Shown: one piece after another, positions 1 to 6,497 of the stretch
How the letters are laid out: each line of letters starts with the position of its first letter
Numbering within the stretch: position 1 is the first letter of the stretch
Virus record (IMG/VR): IMGVR_UViG_3300043313_000532
Span: 1 to 27,688 of that record
Strand: one strand, 5' to 3'
From: a virus
DNA length: 27,688 nt
Notes under the pieces: model-generated
What the model was told of the DNA's origin: nothing
Seen by the model: only the letters and a program-made list of their open reading frames with translations
The model's database searches: none
Position numbers and translations under genes: made by a program

Positions 1-2
1 AT

Positions 3-311
3 AATACCGATTCATTGAAGGCGTATCGAGAAGCGTTGCAGCAGGAATGGGAGACAAAGAACGATCCCACGAATGCGAAGGAAACGGTTAAAACTACGAA
101 GGAAGAGATTAGAAGGCGTCTGCCAGATTATCTCGCCAATATGCGAGGTCTAGCAATGGGCGCCATGTCTGAAAGTGTAAGATATCAGGCTAACAAATTC
201 TTGATCGAAGCAGTTCTCTCTTCAGGTGGGGTTGGACAGAAAGATACACTTGCCGATCTTCTAGAAGAAATGGAAGAGGCAGAAAAGGAGGGTAAAGCGA
301 GCGATGCCTAG
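3..311 (+). CDS. Probable small terminase subunit, 5' end cut by the window
   Basis: The reading frame is open to the left edge, so this is the C-terminal part of a longer protein; an in-frame TTG at 15 is the first possible start but is probably internal. The visible ~100 residues are helical and charged. The stretch LPDYLANMRGLAMG followed by SESVRYQANKFLIEAVL resembles the helical oligomerisation segment of small terminase subunits, where residues around a conserved R/A/A pattern stack into a ring. The tail is acidic (DLLEEMEEAEKEG). Small terminase subunits recognise phage DNA and hand it to the large subunit. The large subunit lies 7.4 kb downstream, which is an unusual separation. The next gene overlaps by 8 bases. 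The assignment rests on pattern and position only. Confidence 0.45.
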   Translation, partial: NTDSLKAYREALQQEWETKNDPTNAKETVKTTKEEIRRRLPDYLANMRGLAMGAMSESVRYQANKFLIEAVLSSGGVGQKDTLADLLEEMEEAEKEGKASDA

Positions 312-708
312 AGTGTTCCTTCATGTACCTCCTATTGGTATTGGGCCAGACGATAACTTTTACTACGATGGAACTCGTCCTGCACAGCATTGTAGTATCT
401 GCGGAGATAGTTTCCAACCGTGGTTAGCCCGGACTAGTGAATATCTTACCGATGGTGAAGTACAGCTAGCTGTTCAACTAGAACTTGATGAGTGGAAGCG
501 TGGTCACAATAAGAGGCACAGTGACGCAGAACATCTTAGATTGCGTGAGAGTGGTAATCTTATGACCCCCACCGCCGCCTTGAAATTGATCCCATTGGGC
601 ATCTATCCTATTGGCGATCTTGTTACTGACGAAGAAGTTGCTCAGGCAGGATTAGAAGCAGCTAGAGCACCAAGTGATGACGTACAAGACCATTTGGATA
701 GGTTGTAG
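304..708 (+). CDS. Small protein with a possible zinc-binding CxxC/HxxxH motif
   Basis: 134 residues, starting inside the end of the previous gene (8-base overlap, frame shifted), so translation is probably coupled. Residues Cys30 and Cys33 (in HCSICGDSF) are followed 35 residues later by His68 and His72 (GHNKRH), with His77 further on. That spacing could form a C2H2-like zinc site with a long helical linker. The C-terminal half has a hydrophobic segment (ALKLIPLGIYPIGDLV) and an acidic end. I do not recognise the family. Its place beside the putative small terminase allows a DNA-packaging accessory role, but this is inference. Confidence 0.6.
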   Translation: MPRVFLHVPPIGIGPDDNFYYDGTRPAQHCSICGDSFQPWLARTSEYLTDGEVQLAVQLELDEWKRGHNKRHSDAEHLRLRESGNLMTPTAALKLIPLGIYPIGDLVTDEEVAQAGLEAARAPSDDVQDHLDRL

Positions 709-713
709 AACAT

Positions 714-935
714 ATGGCAGCTTTCTATCGGTGGGAGCTTTTTAGCTATGACACTAATACTACGGCGATACCGAGCTACAACTTCTATTCAGGTTCCAGT
801 TCTTCGAATCACTGGAATCAACCAAAGACTAAGACTGTTGTTCCGGTATCACAAAAAGCGCGCAACCAAGAGAACATACAAGCGTTGCGTAGGGACGAGC
901 TAAGAAGGGAGCGTAGACATTGTATTGCGAAGTAG
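714..935 (+). CDS. Hypothetical small basic protein
   Basis: 73 residues. The first half is rich in Tyr, Ser, Asn and Trp (YNFYSGSSSSNHW), the second half is basic (QALRRDELRRERRH). The ATG at 714 follows the previous stop by five bases and has no clear ribosome binding site. The 3' end overlaps the TTG start of the next gene by 16 bases. I recognise no domain. The Tyr/Ser/Asn-rich part suggests a virion-associated or disordered protein, but no function can be assigned. Confidence 0.5.
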   Translation: MAAFYRWELFSYDTNTTAIPSYNFYSGSSSSNHWNQPKTKTVVPVSQKARNQENIQALRRDELRRERRHCIAK

Positions 936-1366
936 TTTTTGAGACAGGACGATCTAGTGTTGTAGAAGGTAATCTAGATCAAGTTATGCTCGGTGTTGCA
1001 GAACACCACAGACGCGCTAGATTGGGACTACCATCATTGTCTAGTGCTGAAGAGAATGTTCCACCTGCTGAAAGAATCGTTAAAGTTCTAGAGTACGATC
1101 GGCACCCTAATGATTACAATACAGCCGACTCACTCACGGCAGACGAACTTAACAAGGTACTACCAAAGCTAGTTAAGGAGCTTGCTGACGAAAACGGCGT
1201 CGTAGCTGTGGGGGTCTTAGCTGTGGAGGTTCGCGGTTTGACGCATCCTATGCTAAATGCATCAGGACCACATGATTCAAATTACCGTATGGAAGAAAAA
1301 GGCTCAAAAGATAGACAAGAGGTTGAAACTGCTGCTGACCTGCTAGAAGCAGAAAGCGACAAATAA
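920..1366 (+). CDS. Hypothetical protein, 148 residues
   Basis: Starts with TTG at 920 inside the end of the previous gene; no closer ATG fits, so the exact start is uncertain. The middle (residues ~50-110) alternates helix and strand: ERIVKVLEYD, then a helix with ADELNKVLPKLVKELADE, then a hydrophobic strand GVVAVGVLAVEVRG. The C-terminus is charged and probably disordered. The stop overlaps the next start as TAATG at 1364-1368, a junction repeated through this genome. Family not recognised; position among structural genes suggests a virion or assembly role. Confidence 0.6.
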   Translation: MYCEVVFETGRSSVVEGNLDQVMLGVAEHHRRARLGLPSLSSAEENVPPAERIVKVLEYDRHPNDYNTADSLTADELNKVLPKLVKELADENGVVAVGVLAVEVRGLTHPMLNASGPHDSNYRMEEKGSKDRQEVETAADLLEAESDK

Positions 1367-1863
1367 TGGCGACTATTGCTTTTCAACGATTGAGCCAACT
1401 TGTTACCGATTACGTTCTTGGTAACTCTGGATCAATTACACCACCTGCGTCATGGACAATGGGTCTTTCAACTACTGTTGTTGGTACTGGCGCAAATATG
1501 GCAAGGAACAGCGTTTGGTCAGTAACCATCTCAGGCTCGAATGTCAACGAGATTGGATCAACTACTGCTAATGGATATGCACGCCAGACGATTGCACGAA
1601 CGATTGCACAAGGTGGAATTGATTGGGGAACATCTTCGTTTGACTCCACGTTCTCAACAGGTGGACAGTCTACTACTGCGGATCAGGTTACATTCGGCCC
1701 ATTCTCAGGAGCACCATCTCCAAACGGAGCGAACTCTTGGGCGCTTACCGATGGATCAACAATTAATGCGGGCCAGCTTTATTTCGCAGCTGATACTGCC
1801 GCCACTAGAACATTCGCAAACGGTGATACCGAAAAAGTAACTGCTACACTTAAAGCTGGTTAA
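1366..1863 (+). CDS. Phage tail-fibre-like structural protein
   Basis: 165 residues, Ser/Thr/Gly/Ala-rich, with few charged residues. The order WTMGLSTT, then a central YARQTIA, then TFGPF, then a closing GQLYFA and FANGD is typical of small beta-sandwich phage virion proteins with a YAR motif near the middle, often annotated as tail fibre or baseplate-like. Start ATG is coupled to the previous stop through TAATG. The next gene follows after 11 bases and has the same composition, so the two may form one surface structure. Exact place in the virion is unknown. Confidence 0.55.
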   Translation: MATIAFQRLSQLVTDYVLGNSGSITPPASWTMGLSTTVVGTGANMARNSVWSVTISGSNVNEIGSTTANGYARQTIARTIAQGGIDWGTSSFDSTFSTGGQSTTADQVTFGPFSGAPSPNGANSWALTDGSTINAGQLYFAADTAATRTFANGDTEKVTATLKAG

Positions 1864-1874
1864 GGAGCTATTTT

Positions 1875-2366
1875 ATGAGCGACGTTAGAACAGGTTACGG
1901 AACTTCAGGTCTAGCACTTACGATTACACTTACGTCTCTAGCTGACTCTTCTACAGCGGGACGCGAAAGTCTAGCAGTTGATAACTCGTCAGATAAATTT
2001 CTTGACGTACTAATTAGCGGTAAGATCAAGACACAGAACTCAGGTACTATCTCGGCTCCTTCTGCTGTATTTATCTGGGCTGCTGCCACAGTAGATGCAG
2101 GTACAACTTGGCCCGATACTATTACCGGGACAGATGCAGCTATTACATTTAATGCACCAACACAGCTTAAGCTACTTGGTGTTATTTACGTAGCTGCAAT
2201 TAACACTACGTATAAAGCTGGACCGTTCTCTCTAGCTAGCTTGTATGGTGGTAAGATGCCTGCTAAGTGGAGTATTGCAGTTCAGAACGATTGTGGTACT
2301 GCGTTAACCGCTACAGCCGGCGATCATGTATTCCAATATCAGGGTATCTTCGCTACGGTTGTATAA
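1875..2366 (+). CDS. Beta-rich virion structural protein
   Basis: 163 residues, low in charge, rich in Thr, Ala, Ser and Gly, with alternating hydrophobic strands (ALTITLTSLAD, FLDVLISGKI, KLLGVIYVAAI, FQYQGIFATVV). A ribosome binding site AGGAG (1863-1867) precedes the ATG by about seven bases. The composition and position match a small phage surface protein such as a fibre or decoration subunit. No named family is recognised with confidence. It is the last gene before two LamG-domain proteins. Confidence 0.5.
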   Translation: MSDVRTGYGTSGLALTITLTSLADSSTAGRESLAVDNSSDKFLDVLISGKIKTQNSGTISAPSAVFIWAAATVDAGTTWPDTITGTDAAITFNAPTQLKLLGVIYVAAINTTYKAGPFSLASLYGGKMPAKWSIAVQNDCGTALTATAGDHVFQYQGIFATVV

Positions 2367-2387
2367 CTTACGTAGCATTCCCATATA

Positions 2388-3845
2388 ATGGCTGCTAGAT
2401 TTTCGTATGCAACGGGTAATCGTCTTACTCAGACGTTGCCGTTTACTGACCTGAGTAATATCACGTTGATGTTTTGGTTCATACTGCATTCATCAAGTGC
2501 AGCAAGAGCCGATTTAATGTGTTACGGATATGATGATGGTGTTGCCAGTGGCGATGGATTTGAACTTGGCACACCTTTGGGTGGAGCAGTTATCTATATC
2601 TCCGAAGGTGGAGTTGTTCTTACTAGAGGCACCGGTTATACTGCTGTCATTGGTAGACGCTACTCTATAGCTGTCACTCGTAAGGCTAGCGGAAACTGGA
2701 TAATGTATATCGACGGTAAGTTTTACGAGTCAATGACAGCTGGTCCAGCTACGCCTGCTATTGCTCCTGTACTAACAATTGGTAGTCCTCTAGGAAATGT
2801 TCCTGCATGTGACTCATCTATTGGTCCTTTTATGGTATGGAAGTACGCATTAGAGGCTGGTCAAATTCTCGACGTACATCAATTTGGGAAACTAAAGGGT
2901 GCAGAACTTGAAACAGCATCGAGATACTTCAATCTAGACGAAACTACTCTACTTCCAGATCAAGCTAAAAGTGCAACCAGGCTTGCAGTTACTGGAACAG
3001 TTTCACTTGCACCTAGCCTTCCACAAGTTGAAAAGATTCTATCTGAAATTCGATTTAAAAGACCGGGGACAATTATTAGAGCTGCATTGACACACTATGA
3101 TTCTAAGATGCCTGAAGTAGCTAGAGACTTTTCTGGTTCAACTTCTAATTATTTAACTGTTGGAGATGTTCCTGCTCTAGATATCCTTGGCGATCAACTT
3201 ACATTACATGCTTGGATCATTACTAATACACTAAGTGGCAATCCCACTATTATTAGTAAATGGAATCAAGGCGGCGGTCAACAACAATACACATTTGCAT
3301 TACTATCTGGTAGTATTTTTGGTGGTATAGGCGATGGTGTTGGGGGCGGAGATTTTGTTACTGGTAGCGCACTCACAGTTGGTAGGCTATACAATGCTGT
3401 TTTGCGAAAGGCTGGTACAGGAACAGGTTCCTTACAAATCTTTCTAGATGGAAGTCAAGTTGGTGTTACTAACTCAACACGAGTAATGACTAATACTACT
3501 GCTGGATTCCACATCGGTCGTTTGGATAATGCAGTAGAGCCTTGGAATGGTAAAATTAGTCATCCAGCTGTTTGGGACGCTGCTCTAAATAATACTGAGA
3601 TAGAGCAACTAGCTAGAGGCGTGTCACCACGTTTGATCCGTCCAGGTAGTCTGAAGGGTTATTGGCCTATGGTCGAATATCCTTCTGCTAGAGATTATAG
3701 TCCATATAATAACCCGGCGACATTGGTTGGAACAGTCCCATCTATACCGTTTCCACAACCAGTCATAGAGCGTCAATTCTCTGTCGGTATTGGTGAAGCT
3801 CTCTTAGCTGCTGTTCCCTATGTTACAAGGGTGGCTAGTTATTAA
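2388..3845 (+). CDS. Tail-fibre or receptor-binding protein with two LamG-like domains
   Basis: 485 residues containing two concanavalin A/LamG-type jelly-roll domains, at about residues 20-205 and 245-450. Signatures are the order WFILHS, then RRYSIAVTRK, then WIMYIDGKFYES, then GPFMVWKYAL in the first, and LTLHAWI, then KAGTGTGSLQIFLDG, then WDAALNNTEIEQLARG and GYWPMVEYP in the second. LamG folds usually bind sugars, so host-envelope recognition is the likely role. The second domain clearly resembles the single LamG domain of the next gene; the first has diverged. The ATG has no visible ribosome binding site. The stop overlaps the next start as TAATG. Confidence 0.75.
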   Translation: MAARFSYATGNRLTQTLPFTDLSNITLMFWFILHSSSAARADLMCYGYDDGVASGDGFELGTPLGGAVIYISEGGVVLTRGTGYTAVIGRRYSIAVTRKASGNWIMYIDGKFYESMTAGPATPAIAPVLTIGSPLGNVPACDSSIGPFMVWKYALEAGQILDVHQFGKLKGAELETASRYFNLDETTLLPDQAKSATRLAVTGTVSLAPSLPQVEKILSEIRFKRPGTIIRAALTHYDSKMPEVARDFSGSTSNYLTVGDVPALDILGDQLTLHAWIITNTLSGNPTIISKWNQGGGQQQYTFALLSGSIFGGIGDGVGGGDFVTGSALTVGRLYNAVLRKAGTGTGSLQIFLDGSQVGVTNSTRVMTNTTAGFHIGRLDNAVEPWNGKISHPAVWDAALNNTEIEQLARGVSPRLIRPGSLKGYWPMVEYPSARDYSPYNNPATLVGTVPSIPFPQPVIERQFSVGIGEALLAAVPYVTRVASY

Positions 3846-4762
3846 TGGCTAGAGTCTTTCCAGGTAGCGACAGCAATGTTCTTACTGCGGGAGGAAGTAC
3901 GGCCGTAGATATAACTGGCGACTATATGACAGGTAGTGCCTGTTTTAAACTTGATGCTACTAGTGCCGATCAAAATGTTTTTTCAAAATGGCGTACTGAC
4001 GGTAGTGGTCATGCTCAGTATTCACTAAGTTTTATAGGTGCCGGCAACAAGTTGCGTGCACATATTTTCGATACTGCCGGGGCAGCAGATGTTATAGATA
4101 GCATTGAGACTATCTCATCAGGAAAATGGTATCATGGCGTTTTCGTTAAAAACGGTTCACTTTTGTCGCTGTATTTGAATGGACGATATCAAGGATCAGT
4201 TTCATCTACCAAAACAATGGTAAGTCGAACTGCTGCGACATTTATGGTAAGTCGTCGTGCTGATGGTTCGTCCGATCCTTTAGCTGGACGTATCGCTGAA
4301 GTAGCTCTATGGGACGTAGCTCTTAATCAGGAAGAAATAACTACTTTGTCGAGAGCGATAAGTGCCACTCGTATACGACCTTCCCGTTCTCGTGGCTATT
4401 GGAAGTTGGATGATTATCCATCTTCAGGGGGAGCGAAAGACTATTCTCTCAATGCGAATCATCTAGCATTGAGTGGTGCTGTTCCTCTAGCTCCAAGTCC
4501 CGAGATAGATGGTGGAGTTGTAACGTATCTTCCAACGGAAGCTCCAGCTGTTATTGCTGGTGTAAATTATACAGATGCCGCTACAGTGTATCTTGATCTT
4601 CAACCTAGTGGAATAGATGAGTATAGTCCACCCTGCTTTATCATTGGGGAAGGCGAAGCACAATTACGATGGTCAGCCGGCGATGATTACCTTAGATGGT
4701 TAGCTGATGACGCTGATCTACGTTGGGAAGCATCAATGCGTTTGGGTACAGGACAATGCTAA
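3845..4762 (+). CDS. LamG-like fibre protein with one YLDLQPSG repeat and an LRW tail
   Basis: 305 residues. Residues 1-215 form one LamG-type domain (SLYLNGRYQGS, WDVALNQEEITTL, IRPSRSRGYWKLDDYP), closely similar to the second domain of the preceding protein. Residues 242-260 carry one copy of the unit DAATVYLDLQPSG that is repeated twelve times in the protein at 6498-7439. Residues 274-300 contain LRW three times at exact nine-residue spacing (Trp276, 285, 294). I infer a receptor-binding fibre component with a C-terminal adaptor shared with the 6498 protein. It is followed by a small beta-domain gene, as that protein also is. Confidence 0.7.
   Translation: MARVFPGSDSNVLTAGGSTAVDITGDYMTGSACFKLDATSADQNVFSKWRTDGSGHAQYSLSFIGAGNKLRAHIFDTAGAADVIDSIETISSGKWYHGVFVKNGSLLSLYLNGRYQGSVSSTKTMVSRTAATFMVSRRADGSSDPLAGRIAEVALWDVALNQEEITTLSRAISATRIRPSRSRGYWKLDDYPSSGGAKDYSLNANHLALSGAVPLAPSPEIDGGVVTYLPTEAPAVIAGVNYTDAATVYLDLQPSGIDEYSPPCFIIGEGEAQLRWSAGDDYLRWLADDADLRWEASMRLGTGQC
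4568..4624 (+). repeat. Single YLDLQPSG unit shared with the 12-unit repeat protein
   Basis: Residues 242-260 of the 3845-4762 product match the consensus unit (YTDAATVYLDLQPSGID) found in tandem at 6543-7271. It is the only copy in this gene. Confidence 0.85.
4664..4744 (+). repeat. Three nine-residue LRW repeats in the fibre protein
   Basis: Codons 274-300 of the 3845-4762 gene encode three successive nine-residue units that each begin Leu-Arg-Trp. A related run of basic-aromatic pairs ends the 6498-7439 protein. Confidence 0.75.
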
Positions 4763-4792
4763 ATGTTGGTCAACCGTAAAGCAAGGTGATCT

Positions 4793-5110
4793 ATGCCAAT
4801 CGGTGTTGTAGCTCAGGGTACTAAAGAGAATTTCCAGGTTCTTATCACTGACCGCGAGGGTATCGTAACCACCCTCGCTTCATCGGGACCGAAGTTCGAT
4901 GTAATGGACGTTAACGATGCTTTCAAGTATGGAGATGGTACATATGCAGGTGCAGCTTCGGCTACTGCGGCTCTTATGGTTATCTCTTGTATTGTTGATA
5001 CTAATGTTGGTGGGGTTTGGGCTGAAGGTGAGTATCGACTATTCGCATGGTTTACAGTATCTTCTGAAATAATTCGTAAGGGACCATTCTTCTTCGATGT
5101 AATAGAGTAG
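4793..5110 (+). CDS. Small beta-domain virion protein, paralogue of 7439-7753
   Basis: 105 residues, mostly beta strands. It shares with the product of 7439-7753 the pattern FDV near the middle, then a central VIxCxxDTxxGGxWAxxEYR and a closing PxxFxxxFxV, over comparable length. A ribosome binding site (AAGGTG, 4782-4787) precedes the ATG. The pattern suggests an Ig-like or BppU-N-like sandwich used to cap or attach tail fibres, but no family is recognised for certain. Both paralogues directly follow a gene containing the YLDLQPSG unit, so the pair probably works with that fibre protein. Confidence 0.65.
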   Translation: MPIGVVAQGTKENFQVLITDREGIVTTLASSGPKFDVMDVNDAFKYGDGTYAGAASATAALMVISCIVDTNVGGVWAEGEYRLFAWFTVSSEIIRKGPFFFDVIE

Positions 5111-5515
5111 ATGGATGAATCCTCGCCTGACGCCACGCGAGAGAATAGTATTCGATCTACTAAGAAAAGGGTACACCAGGCCACAAGTAGCGAAGGAACT
5201 GAACATATCGTCGGAGACAGTGAAGGCACAGGCAAGTACGATAATCCGGAAATTTCGAGCAAGGAACATGGTTCATGCAGTAGAACTTTATCATCGGAGT
5301 CCGCAAGCAGAAGGGCAAGAAATCATATTAACGACAAGATTGAAATACCGTTTGAGAATATTGATGAATCAGTTAGAGAGCGAGTTGAGGGACGAACTGG
5401 TAGAAGTCTTGAGGCAAGTTATGAGGGTCTGACCAAATTGATGGATTCTGCAATAGAAGTATACTACGATATGGACAAGAGTAAATCTGCGAGACGACGT
5501 AAAGGAAGGAGATAA
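5111..5515 (+). CDS. Overlapping reading frame, possibly the true C-terminus of the LuxR-type protein
   Basis: 134 codons open in the frame one base back from the LuxR frame. The first ~70 residues are hydrophilic, Ser/Glu/Arg-rich and look like a frame shadow. From about 5330 on the translation looks like a real protein (IEIPFENIDESVRERVEG, then YEGLTKLMDSAIEVYYDMD) with a basic end (SARRRKGRR), and codons resemble the neighbouring genes. Its TAA overlaps the next ATG as TAATG, a junction also used at 1366, 3845, 7439, 10613, 14225, 15325 and 16119. Either the LuxR protein enters this frame by a -1 shift, or the sequence has an indel, or this is a separate overprinted gene. No canonical slippery heptamer is visible. 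Confidence 0.4.
   Translation: MDESSPDATRENSIRSTKKRVHQATSSEGTEHIVGDSEGTGKYDNPEISSKEHGSCSRTLSSESASRRARNHINDKIEIPFENIDESVRERVEGRTGRSLEASYEGLTKLMDSAIEVYYDMDKSKSARRRKGRR
5115..5432 (+). CDS. Lone LuxR/GerE-type helix-turn-helix protein, reading frame uncertain at the C-terminus
   Basis: 105 residues in this frame. Residues 5-60 match the LuxR (GerE) DNA-binding domain: LTPRERIVFDLLRKGYT, then PQVAKELNISSETVKAQAST and IIRKFRARNMVHAVELY. No receiver or autoinducer domain is present. After about residue 60 codon choice departs from the neighbours: eight leucines are TTA/TTG/CTG and none is CTA or CTT, and most Ile codons over the whole gene are ATA. A second frame (5111-5515) is open across the whole gene and ends in a TAATG junction with the next gene, so the true protein may switch to that frame after the helix-turn-helix. 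A transcriptional regulator inside the virion gene block is unexpected. Confidence 0.7.
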   Translation: MNPRLTPRERIVFDLLRKGYTRPQVAKELNISSETVKAQASTIIRKFRARNMVHAVELYHRSPQAEGQEIILTTRLKYRLRILMNQLESELRDELVEVLRQVMRV

Positions 5516-5805
5516 TGGCTAATCAGCAACATTACGCAGTTGAGGGAGAAGGATTCGTCCAGCTTCCTGTAGATAGTACCGGAAAGCGTATTCGTCATGT
5601 AGCAGTAGACGTTTATGATCCTGTTGCTGAAACGTACACTACTGTTTATATGCCAACCATGACTGTAGTTGATCCTGATACTGGAAGCATTCAACAGGTT
5701 GTATATGGTGAAGCAAAGGTTCTCGATAGAGACGTTCTTCAATCGCTGGGTGAGATGACTACACTACTTGAAGATATCCGTAATCTGCTAATGGAAATTG
5801 CTTAA
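5515..5805 (+). CDS. Hypothetical virion-associated protein, 96 residues
   Basis: Start ATG shares bases with the preceding TAA (TAATG). A ribosome binding site GGAAGGAG lies upstream at about 5504-5511. The N-terminal two thirds is beta-rich (HVAVDVYDPVAETYTTVYMP, TMTVVDPDTG) and the last 25 residues form a helix (VLQSLGEMTTLLEDIRNLLMEIA) that could oligomerise. No family is recognised. It probably acts with the following structural gene. Confidence 0.55.
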   Translation: MANQQHYAVEGEGFVQLPVDSTGKRIRHVAVDVYDPVAETYTTVYMPTMTVVDPDTGSIQQVVYGEAKVLDRDVLQSLGEMTTLLEDIRNLLMEIA

Positions 5806-5837
5806 CTACTAACTACGGAAAGGTATAGGTTACTTTA

Positions 5838-6476
5838 ATGTCAGTTACGGTAGAGATTCAGGCAGGACCGAGGCTAGTCTCTGATGGTTCAGAGAACAAA
5901 GTTCGTGGTGGACGTACTGGCGAGATTATTGTTTCAGATGCACATGGTAGACACTACGAAGCTACATCTCGTGGTAACGTATTCTTTGTCGCAGATCAGA
6001 CTGGTAAGACTGTTCCTGCTGGACTAAGTGCATCGCCTACTACAGTTACGCTATTCAACCCAAAGCTATCAGGTGTAAACGTCGCACTAATTTCAGCAAG
6101 CATTGATTTCATTGTAGCGTTTGCTGCTGGTTCCGCTGTTTGGCTTGGAGCTAATGTTAACCCCGCAGCGGCAGATGTAACGGGTACAGCGGCAGTTCCT
6201 GTTAACGCGCTAGTAGGTTCAGGTAAGAAAAGTTCTATTCTTGCATTTACTGCTGCTACTCTTCCTGCTGCTCCTATTGCTATCTGTCAGCTTGGTGCAG
6301 GTCTAACAGGCGCAATTACTACGGCTCCTGTTTCTCAGACGTTTAGCCGCGAGTTTGCAGGTTCCATTGTTGTTGGCCCTGGTGGAGCACTTTCATTCCA
6401 GGCATCAACTGCCGGTGGTGCATCCGGTGGCTTTGGCGAATTCTGTTGGGAAGAGGTTCCGCTTCTTTCTCAGTAA
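5838..6476 (+). CDS. Beta-rich virion structural protein, 212 residues
   Basis: Alanine-, glycine- and valine-rich protein of low charge. A first domain (residues ~1-55) ends in YEATSRGNVFFVADQTGKT. The remainder has strands such as TTVTLFNPKLSGVNVALIS and ends with FAGSIVVGPGGALSFQAST and a WEEVP motif. A layout of an NP-containing strand followed by an A/G-rich sandwich and a C-terminal WEE is common in phage surface proteins of unclear role. A ribosome binding site GGAAAGG (5818-5824) precedes the ATG. Probably a fibre, collar or decoration component; exact place not known. Confidence 0.55.
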   Translation: MSVTVEIQAGPRLVSDGSENKVRGGRTGEIIVSDAHGRHYEATSRGNVFFVADQTGKTVPAGLSASPTTVTLFNPKLSGVNVALISASIDFIVAFAAGSAVWLGANVNPAAADVTGTAAVPVNALVGSGKKSSILAFTAATLPAAPIAICQLGAGLTGAITTAPVSQTFSREFAGSIVVGPGGALSFQASTAGGASGGFGEFCWEEVPLLSQ

Positions 6477-6497
6477 TACCAATCAACTAATTAGCTA

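Noticed and set aside
5238-5248. AAATTT in the LuxR gene as a slippery site
   Set aside because: In the LuxR frame the bases read CGG AAA TTT, giving G AAA TTT, which does not satisfy X XXY YYZ, and it lies within the conserved helix-turn-helix.
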